Source: Chrysochromulina tobinii
Lineage: Eukaryota; Haptophyta; Prymnesiales; Chrysochromulinaceae
Assembly: GCA_001275005.1 (NCBI GenBank)
Contig: JWZX01002582.1
Coordinates: 1 to 34,900 of the forward strand
Length of the DNA stretch: 34,900 bases
Direction: 5' to 3'
Shown piece after piece: positions 23,811 to 31,644 of this stretch. Within the stretch, counting starts at the first letter, position 1; each line of letters starts with the position of its first letter. A program made the translations under genes and the position numbers. Below the pieces are notes generated by a model. That model was not told the DNA's origin. It worked only from the letters and a program-made list of their open reading frames with translations, and did no database searches.

Positions 23811-26147
23811 CTACTCGCTTGGACTACGCTTGGACTTGCCCTTCTTATCGTCCTGTGCCTTGGGGGGCTTATTAGGCCTGGTCTTGGACTTGAGTTCCGG
23901 CTCGGCACGGTGCTTGCCATGCACGAGCACCGTGTCGGCCGAGAGTGCGCGAACGCTCGCCTCGTTCCACACGTCGAGACGATTCTGCACGAGGTCGGTG
24001 TACAGGAAGCGGTGAGCGTGCGCCTGCCATATATGGAAGTGGCGTGGCTCGTGCAGGAACAAGTGCGTCGAGACGTCATGCGGCTGGCGGGGGTGCTCGT
24101 GCGCCACACGATGCATCAGCGCCACGAAGCACGGCTGGCCGAGCCGGTAGAGGCCGGCCGAGTTCATGTGGTAGTGGTGTGTACTCACCATGGCATGTGC
24201 CAACCGAGGCTGCTGCGCGGGGCCCTTGCGCCAGTAGCCACGTGGCGCTGCGGCCTCCTCGGCCACGCGCGCGAGCCACAACGGTCGAATGGGCACCACG
24301 TCGGCCTCCATCCACAGCATCGCGTCGTACTGGGCATGCAACGCCTTGTCGAAAAAGAGACGGTAGAAGAGGTTGTTCGGGCCCGTGTTGTCCCAGCCGC
24401 CTACGTAGTACTGCTCGGCGCGCGTCAGGTTGGCAGGGCGCACGTAGACGCGCCCAAAGCAGCGCGCGGCGCCCCCGAGGAGGGCCGTCGGCTCCGCCCA
24501 CGGAATCCAAGAGAGCTCTGGGTGCGACGGCCCATCGGCGGCATAGAGCATCAAGTCCGCGCGAAACGACGCCGGGAAGGCGCTGCCGCCGCCCGCGCCG
24601 CGGCCGTTCGCGTCGCCGTCAGCAGCGCAAGGCTCGAGGCCGCCGCCGTCACGCCAACTGCCGAGGTTGGACACGAGCCGCGATCAGAGGAGGCAATCAG
24701 AGGAGGCAATCAAGAGGCAATTAACGACACTCGCCTGCCGAGGTTGGACACGAGCCGCGATCGCTCCGCTGCGACGAAAGGCATCACGATGACGATCTTC
24801 GGCCGCTCGAGTGGCGCCGACGCCGACGTCGGCGGGCATGCGAGTGGGGGCGCCAGCGCCGGCTGAGCCTGTCCAAAGCGCAGCGCTCTCTGCAGCTGCC
24901 AGCGCAGCAGGTTGCCTTCCGACGCGAGCCCGTGCTGTGGAACGCCCAGCGCTGTCTCGAGCACTTCGAGCATGTGCTCCGCGCTGAAGCGGAGCGGCGG
25001 CAGCGGCGGCGGCGAGGGCGACGAGGAGGGCAAGGAGGGCGAGGAGGGTGAGGAGGGCGGTGGCAGCCGCGACGCGACCTCGAACATGGCCAAGAAGGCG
25101 TGCATCGTGGGCATCCTGGTGACGATGGCCTTCAGCAACTCGAGCGCCTCGCCCACGCGCCCCGCGCGCAGCAGCAGCGCCGCACATACGCGCACCCCCG
25201 CGTGGGTCCACAGGTCCGCGCGCTCATCTTCACCTGATGAAGGAGGCAATCATCACGTACTCAAAGAAGCAATCAGCATGGAATCATCCCGCAGGTCCCG
25301 CGTGCTCATCCGCACCTGACGACTCCGGCGGGTCGCAATGTCCATGCTCTCGCAGCAGCTGCACGCCCACGGCCGCGCCGCGCGCCGTGCCCAGCGCCGT
25401 GCCGAGCGCTCGGCTGAGCGCCGTCTTGCGATTGGCTTCTCCAAACTCGAGCACGAGCTGCGCGAGCTCGGCCATAATCTCGGCGCGAAGCACGGGTGCC
25501 GGCAGCACACCGAGAAGGTGCGTGAGGAGGAGGGTGCTCCCCAGGTCGTGCAGCAGCATGAACAGCCGCTTGTGGTCCTCGCGGTTCGGCGGCGCGGTCG
25601 GCATGTACTGCAGCATCGTGGCGCACTCGTGTACCCAACCATCGAACACCTGCGCCGACTTCTCGTCGATGGTGCTCACCGAGCCCGCAGCTGGCCGCTC
25701 GAGCGCCTCGAAGACGTCGATGGCCCCGATGCGCTGCTGGAGTAGCTGCTGCTTCGACGATTGCGCCAGCTGCTGAGCGCTCAGGCACGCGCCATGCAGT
25801 GCCTCGCGCGCCATCGCAAACTGGCTGTCGCGTAGCGCGTGCACCGTCCGCGTGAAGCGCTGCTCGATGTCGGCAGCATGGGCGCCACGCAGTGTGGCGT
25901 CGGCCTGCTCGACGGCCGCAAAATCTGCGAGCCACGCCGAGGTGCCGACCGGGTAGCCATCAGCGTCTGCAGCGTTTGCGGCCACCGCCGCGCACGATGA
26001 GGCGTCATCATCGATCGGCTGGACCGGCAGCGGCCGGTCACTCAGCAGCGCACGGTGGTTGAGCGTGAGCATTCGCATCATGGCTTGCTCCTCGGCCAAG
26101 TGCGACTCCGTCGCGCCCGAGGCCGCGACGACGACGCATATGAGCAT
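23811..26147 (-). CDS. Putative glycosyltransferase with helical N-terminal half, three exons
   Basis: Exons 26147-25316, 25233-24735 and 24657-23811 join to 725 residues. The start MLICVVVAASGA suggests a short signal peptide or anchor. Residues 20-380 are helical with Leu/Ala/Glu periodicity and no family I can name; a Ser/Pro run interrupts near 345. A glycosyltransferase-like domain begins at about 420 (KIVIVMPFVAAERSR). It contains YYVGGWDNTGPNNLFYRLFF, then MLWMEADVVPIRPLWL, where the acidic EAD takes the place of DxD, and HMNSAGLYRLG, the acceptor-side motif seen in Golgi and algal glycosyltransferases. The C-terminus is a Lys-rich tail. Two introns of the repeat family interrupt it; the second lies at the start of the catalytic domain. 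Sugar donor and acceptor are unknown. Confidence 0.72.
24658..24734 (-). other. Intron 2 of glycosyltransferase gene, GC-AG, repeat type (77 nt)
   Basis: On the minus strand the donor is CTCGGCAG|GCGAGTG and the acceptor CTCGGCAG|TTGGCG, phase 2, rebuilding an AGT serine codon. An exact 28-nt repeat ends the upstream exon (24762-24735) and the intron (24685-24658), offset 77 nt, exactly the intron length. In between are units of CTGATTGCCTC and TTGATTGCCTC. Unspliced reading meets a stop. The donor equals the consensus CAG|GTGAGT except C for T at position 2. Confidence 0.85.
25234..25315 (-). other. Intron 1 of glycosyltransferase gene, GT-AG, repeat type (82 nt)
   Basis: On the minus strand the donor is GTCGTCAG|GTGCGG and the acceptor CTTCATCAG|GTGAAG, phase 1, rebuilding a GGT glycine codon. 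The first about 30 nt of the intron are an imperfect copy of the start of the following exon (TCAGGTG then GATGAGC, CGCGG, ACCTG in both). CTGATTGC and GATGATTGCCTCC lie inside. Unspliced reading hits TGA soon after the duplication. Confidence 0.82.
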
Positions 26148-26285
26148 GATCGCAAAAAAATAGATGTTTTGACCAGCTAAGCTTGGAGACTTTTCTATTC
26201 AGTTCTACACGGTACCCGGATACATGTCGGGAGGTTTTTTTCACACGTGTCCCGGCCCGAAACGGGCTCGCTTTCCCTTCGCAAA
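26148..26285. promoter_or_regulatory. Short divergent promoter, glycosyltransferase and DUF4476-vWA genes
   Basis: Only 138 bases separate the two start codons. TTCACACGTG (26240-26249), containing a CACGTG box, lies 36 bases before the plus-strand start. The same decamer occurs at 12917-12926 before the methyltransferase start. A run of seven A bases lies next to the minus-strand start. Confidence 0.5.
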
Positions 26286-27317
26286 ATGAAGCTGTTGCTC
26301 TTCCTGTGCTCCACTGCGATTGCCACGGCCGACTGGTGTCCACAGGGGCCGGCTCGCAGCGACGCTGAGGTCGATGCAATCATCAAGAACATGACTAGCG
26401 CAAGTTTCTCATCGGATCAGCTCAAGGCTCTGTCCAAGGGCCTGACAGAGGGCATGGATCACAACTTGCCGCTCCGCTCCCAGTCGATGGTTGCCTTGCT
26501 GCAACCTCTCTCGTTCTCAGCTGACAAGGCCACGGCGCTTCAGCTCATGCTGCGCTACGCTCAGGGTATGAATTGTTCAGAGGGCGCAGGCATCCTGAAA
26601 GCCTTCAGCTTCAGCAGCGACAGGCTCACGGTGCTGCCGGGCATTGCGGCAATGCTGTTCGACACGAAGAGCAACAACGCTTCGATACTGGACGCGTTCG
26701 ATTTCTCCTCTGACAAAGCGGCGGCGCTCAAGATCCTGCAGAGCACGCCGCAGCAGTCGTGCACGTTCGGGCCGATCTCCGTCAAAAAGGCCATCTTCTT
26801 GGTCGATGTCTCCGGGAGTATGAGCACCTCATTCACCGCGCCCGACGGCAGCATGTACACGCGACTCTCGTATGTGCAAGCCCAGCTCTCCGACGTGATC
26901 CTCGACCAGCTTCCAAAACTGGCAGGCCGTATGTTTGACGTCCTCAAGTTCTCTGATTCCGTTGGCTCGTGGGCACCCGGCCTCCTTCCCGCCAACACAT
27001 CCAATGCAGCCTCCGCTACCCAGTACGTAGCGAGCTGGGTGGCGAACGGCGGTACGAGCACCCTCGCTGCACTCGGCGCGGCGTACAAGCCGGACGGGGT
27101 CGAGGCTGTCTATCTCCTCTCGGACGGCGTCCCCTCGGATGCGCCGCCGAGCCAGATCATTGCCATGGCCTCGACGCTCTCGAAAAACGGCACGGTGCCG
27201 TGCAACACGATCCTCTTCATGGAGGGCGGGACGGAGGACAGGGCGGCTGCGGAGTCCTTTATGAAGACGCTTGCCGAGGCGACCGGCGGCGTCTTCCGCA
27301 GCGCGTCCAACCGTTAA
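26286..27317 (+). CDS. Secreted DUF4476-like repeat protein with von Willebrand factor A domain
   Basis: A 343-residue protein from ATG 26286. The signal peptide MKLLLFLCSTAIATA is clear. Residues 25-155 hold four repeats with the pattern F-S-[SA]-D-[KQR]-x-x-[AV]-L (SFSSDQLKAL at 40, SFSADKATAL at 76, SFSSDRLTVL at 108, DFSSDKAAAL at 139), characteristic of DUF4476. Residues 167-340 are a vWA domain with an intact MIDAS: DVSGSMS (D174, S176, S178), a later Thr in GGTSTLAAL and Asp in LLSDGVP. vWA domains bind proteins through a Mg2+ ion, so adhesion or matrix binding outside the cell is likely. Possible N-glycosylation sites are NMTS, NCSE, NNAS and NTSN. The architecture is clear; the role is unknown. 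Confidence 0.85.
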   Translation: MKLLLFLCSTAIATADWCPQGPARSDAEVDAIIKNMTSASFSSDQLKALSKGLTEGMDHNLPLRSQSMVALLQPLSFSADKATALQLMLRYAQGMNCSEGAGILKAFSFSSDRLTVLPGIAAMLFDTKSNNASILDAFDFSSDKAAALKILQSTPQQSCTFGPISVKKAIFLVDVSGSMSTSFTAPDGSMYTRLSYVQAQLSDVILDQLPKLAGRMFDVLKFSDSVGSWAPGLLPANTSNAASATQYVASWVANGGTSTLAALGAAYKPDGVEAVYLLSDGVPSDAPPSQIIAMASTLSKNGTVPCNTILFMEGGTEDRAAAESFMKTLAEATGGVFRSASNR

Positions 27318-27646
27318 GGGCCGTCAGATCGCTGTCAAGAGACGAAAGCGAAAACGGCGCCGCGTCGCAGTCGCTCGCACATGGTCTCGAGGTGGTGTAG
27401 GACCCCGACAGTTCATTCGCCGGGAGCGGCGCCGGTCTGCGCCGTCGGGGAGGGGTTTTTCCCTGGACCCATGAAGATGCCTGCAAGCAAGCAAGCACAG
27501 TCGAAACAAATCAAGTATCTAAAAGGGAGCAACCTAGTGCTCCATTAGTCAGCAGTGAATGAAAGATTGAGTCGTGGACTTTTTCTGCAGACTTTTTCGA
27601 TCTGGCATGTTTGCGGGTTTTGGGACGCAAAATTGCGTACTCATTC
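27318..27646. other. Intergenic, nothing recognised
   Basis: This 329-base gap lies between two plus-strand genes. GC-rich in its first half and AT-richer before the ADP-ribosyltransferase start. No motif stands out. Confidence 0.55.
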
Positions 27647-30600
27647 ATGGCGCCTAAGGCGAAGCTGAACACCTCGCTTCCTGCGAAGCCGTCGAGTGCG
27701 GGTTCGCAAGGCAGCAACCGAGATCAGAAGGCCAAGGCCGCACCCAAAGTGTCGGACCGGCCCTCCGCCTCCAAGCTGTCGGGCTCGCCCGAAGGGAACG
27801 CGCCCAGCACTGCCCCTCCAGAGGTGAAATCGTCAAAGTCCACTGCTTCCGCGGCCTCCAGCGAGTCGTTTGTGCAGGCGCGACCGATGCTCAAGGGTCC
27901 GCTCAGCACTGGCGGCAAGTCGGCGATCAAGAAGCCAAAGCCCAAGCCCGTCGTCGAAGAGGGCCCCAAGCTCGATACGGAAGAGGACTTTGATTGGGGC
28001 AAGAGCGGCGGCTGGACGGTGGACAAGTGGTGCGAGTCGCTCGAGTTGCACACCATCATCGCGTCAGCGCTCGACGTGCCCGATGACTCCCCGTTCGAGC
28101 ACGTCAAGAAGCTCACGAAGCAACAGATCTCGGAGCATCTGCGCCAACCGGCGCTCCTCGACGGCCTCATCGAGCAGCTCGTACTCGGCGTCGAGATGCT
28201 GCAGTCGCGCGCGGCGGCGAGCGCCGAGGAGCTCAACAAAAAGTTCCAAATGGACGGCGGCGGCTTCGAGATGGCCTTCGGCTCGCTCGACCTCTTCTTC
28301 GGCGGCCTCGAGGGCGTCATCGGACCTCCCCAGATGATCGACGGCTCGCTTCACAAGGCGATGAAGGCCGAGCACACGACGTACAAGGACTCGAATAAGG
28401 AGTTCAAGTCGGCAAACGGCGTGACGACCTCTTCGGCGATCGAATGGGAGTTCGTGGCCGAGCCGGACCTGCAGAAGGCTTACCCGGACCGACCATACTT
28501 CACGGCCGCTGTTCAGGCGCGCGCTGAAGCCAGGGCGGCGGCCGAGGCAGCTGGCGAGGCTCTGCCGCCGCTCGAGGGAGCATTTGCGAGTGCAAGCCCA
28601 AGCCACGAGTTTGGACGCTCCCCGATGGCGGTCGAGGCCTTCGAGGCGCTCGTGGAGGAGCAGAACGCGCGGCTCCGAAAGCATAACCTCGTTGAGATCA
28701 TCTTGGTTGAGGCCCTCGCCGGTCGGCTCTGTACGCGCCCTCTCCGCCTCCACCGCCTCTAACATGCGCGCCGCCGCCACGCCGCCGCCGCCACCGCTGC
28801 CACTGCTGCTGCGCCGATGCCACTGCTGCTGCGCCGCTGCCGCTGCTGCTGCGCCGCTGCCGCTGCTACGCCTTGCTTCGGACGCGGGGCCAGGGATGAT
28901 CACATACGATCGAGACTCAACAACTGGTCGAATTCACACCACATGAGATTTCACGGAGGCCTCCCGGGGACGACCCTAATCGGGGACGACGTTGGCGCCC
29001 GCCGCCCGCCGCACGATGCCACTGCTGCTGCCCCCTCCTGTCCCCTCCTGCCCCCTGCTGCCCCCTGCTGCCCCCTTTCAGATGCTAAGCGCCGCCCACA
29101 CCCATCGCAGACACCGGGCCCATGTACGAGAAGTACAACGCGGCGCTGCGCCAGGCATCGGGTGTGCAATACCTGATCGACAAATTCAATCAGCTGTGCA
29201 AGGGGAACAACTACGCTACCACGATCCACGCGATCAACTCCGCCGTGCTCAAGCTCTCGAAGCTGACGCAGGCCGTCAAGGTATGGCGCGGGTTCAAAGG
29301 CGCCACGCTCCCAAAAGAGTTCTTCCAGCCCAATTCTTCGGGCGTACGCGGCGGCATTGAGTACGGCTTCTCGTCGACGACGACCGACCGCGCGCAGGCG
29401 GTGAGCTACGCGCAGGGCTCGGCCTCAACCATCTTCGAGATGCAGATGGGCATGGTCGACCGCGGCGCCGACCTGAGCTGGCTGAGCCAGTACCCGCACG
29501 AGAAGGAGGTGCTCTTCCCGCCACTCACGGGCCTCGAGGCACTCGAGACCGAGGTCGACGGCTCGTCACTCCTGATCATCACGCGCCTCTCGCTCAACAT
29601 GACGTCTCTCACGCTCGAGCAGGTGCTCTCGCGCCGGCGCAAGACGCTGATGGACATGAAGGACGGGATGAAGATGGAGGTGGAGAAGGAGGTGCCCGAT
29701 CGGCACTCGGAGACAGCCACCAAGATTCTCTCGAAGGCGATCGAGTGGGGGCATCTGCAACAGCTGCCTGAATGGTTCAACAACGACGACAACTTTTCGT
29801 CAGCCGTCCAGCAGGCTCTGGGTGTGAAGCAGGGTGTGATCAATTGCTTCGTGAACAAGGCGAGTAAGCCGCTGCCACTCGACGTGACCACATGTGACAT
29901 ACGGGGCTGGACGATGGAAGACCATAGCGGTAAGCCACATCCGGGGCGCCGGCTGCTAATCGCCGGATGGCTCAGCTGCAAGCCTGCGGCCACGGCGATC
30001 GACATACGCGAGTGCAAGCTCAATCAGCACGAGGCGGAGACGCTCGCGGCCGTCGTGAGCACGTGCCCGAAGCTCATCACGCTCAACGTGCTCAAGAATG
30101 AGACCATGGGAATCTCTGGCGCCATGGCGTTGGGCCAGGCGATGAAGGACTCAACTACGCTGCGCTCACTCTGCGGCATCATGCCCACGAGCTCCACGCT
30201 CGAGGTGCCTCGCAAAGGACTCAACGACGTCGATGCGACCATCATCGCTTGCGAGATCGACACGCAGAATTGGGTCGAGCAGGCGGGCGCTGCCGAGTCG
30301 AAGGCGGGCAACGCCAAGCTCGTGCGCCAAGTGGGCAAAGGTAATTCGTCCATTGGGATGAATGGGTGGAACCCGCTCATCTGGGCTGCCAAGGAAGGCA
30401 ACCCGGCGGTCGTCTCGCAGCTCCTCTTACGTGGCCACGCGATCAACGTTAATGAGGACCCGCAATCGAACGCGGGCTTCACGCCGCTCATGTGGGCAGC
30501 ATACCGCGGGCACGCGCAGGTGATCGACATCCTACTTGATCATGGCGCCGATCCGCTGCTCGAGAACAACGCGGGGCGCAGCGCCGCCGCCCTCGCCGAG

Positions 30601-31134
30601 ATGCGAGGCTTCAAGAACATCGCCGAGTTGTTGACCTTCGTGGGGCTGCAAATCAAGAAGGATAAGCAGTCGTTCGGCGACATCATTCATCGCGCCAGCC
30701 TGATCAAGCAGGCGACCAAGAGCTTCAGAAATGTCGTCACGCATGCGGGCCCGAAGGTGCAAGCGAGTATGGACGACGTGCCGGCCGAGGTCACGGTGCA
30801 AAAGTCGGTGACTAAGATCCAGGCGCTCGTGCGGGGCAAATCGATGCGCGACATGCTCGAGACTGCGACGACTGAGGTGCAGGCCGCACCACCACAGGCG
30901 GTGGCCAACCTAGCCAGGCAGGCGATGCTCACCTCCATCATGGCCAAAAAGTTTAAAGACCCCGTGATGCCCAGGCAGCGTGTGGGCTTCGTGACGGGGC
31001 TCGCGACGCCCGACACCGCACCGCCTGTGGTCCCGGAGCCCGAAAAGGCGGCTCTCGACCCTGCCGTCGACATCCAGCGCCATGAGCGCGGGCGGGCGAC
31101 GCGCAAAGCTATCGCCGACGGTACGCTACCTTAG
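27647..31134 (+). CDS. R-S-E type mono-ADP-ribosyltransferase with LRR-like, ankyrin and IQ regions, two exons
   Basis: Exons 27647-28730 and 29111-31134 give 1,035 residues. The N-terminal 110 residues are Ser/Pro/Lys-rich. Residues about 120-300 include a SAM-like helical unit (WTVDKWCESLELHTIIASAL). The junction restores RLYTGPMYEKYNAALR, typical of the start of ART domains. The ART core has R421 (VWRG), S449/S450-T (FSSTTT) and E492-K-E494 (HEKEVLFPP), i.e. an R-S-ExE triad of arginine-type enzymes that transfer ADP-ribose from NAD+ to protein. LRR-like repeats lie at about 655-715, two to three ankyrin repeats at 778-855 and an IQ-like calmodulin-binding segment at about 929-945 (TKIQALVRGKSMRD). 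No signal peptide, so probably intracellular signalling. Cellular target unknown. Confidence 0.85.
28731..29110 (+). other. Intron of ADP-ribosyltransferase gene with minisatellite (380 nt)
   Basis: The donor CTCT|GTACGC and acceptor CATCGCAG|ACACCGGG in phase 1 create TAC (Tyr) and the family-typical YTGPM. The donor at 28722 is a weaker in-frame alternative giving DTGPM. Inside are CTGCTGCTGCGCCG and CCCCCTGCTG minisatellites. It lacks the GATTGC word and flanking exon duplication, so it is a different class from the short introns. Confidence 0.78.
28790..28870 (+). repeat. Intronic minisatellite, GCCGCTGCTGCTGC-type
   Basis: Degenerate units of CCGCTGCCGCTGCTGCTGCG repeat within the ADP-ribosyltransferase intron; a related CCACTGCTGCTG block recurs at 29017-29031. 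Confidence 0.7.
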
Positions 31135-31644
31135 GGCGGCAGCGTCATCGGATACTCTGTGTGTGAATCGGCTGTTAATACTCGGCCGCTCTGAGTGGGA
31201 GATGACCGGATTGGGCTGTTAATACTCCTAGCGCAATCCGGGCATCTCCCTTTCGGCCCGGTCGGGTCTGCGTTCTTTGGGCACCAACGGCGTGTACAAA
31301 ACTTTCCTGACTTTGCACCGACGTCCGTCAAGAACTCACAACTGTATTTTCATACACTTGTGTTTGAGACCGAGGGTGGAGCGTAGGGGAGTCGTCCGTT
31401 GAGACGGCGGTGGAGTGAGCGTGGGGGGACCGCGAAGAAACTGAACTGGAACTGAACTTCATACACGATAGCGTAACAGAGCGACCGCAGCTCCGCAAAT
31501 AACCTTTTATTCAAAGCCCAATCCCGGCCACAGGCCCGCCGACTGTCAAGCTACAGTCCCCCCTTTGACTTGCAGGGTGCAGCTTTTTTGAGCGCCGCCA
31601 CTCTACGGGAGCGGTGTCAAGTGCGCGGCTCGACGTTGGGGCGC
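31135..31644. other. Convergent intergenic region with a strong hairpin
   Basis: These 510 bases lie between two gene 3' ends. They contain the hairpin at 31197-31250 and a 14-nt direct repeat GGCTGTTAATACTC at 31170-31183 and 31214-31227, the second copy being in the hairpin loop. No gene is supported. Confidence 0.6.
31197..31250. repeat. Inverted repeat, 17-bp stem and 20-nt loop
   Basis: Arms 31197-31213 (GGGAGATGACCGGATTG) and 31234-31250 (CAATCCGGGCATCTCCC) pair with a single mismatch. The loop begins GGCTGTTAATACTC, which is duplicated just upstream. Possible roles are an RNA processing signal shared by the converging genes, a small structured RNA or a miniature mobile element relic. 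Confidence 0.75.

Noticed and set aside
23811..26147. Three separate minus-strand genes
   Set aside because: Two introns with matching phases rebuild codons exactly, and the glycosyltransferase domain spans the second junction.
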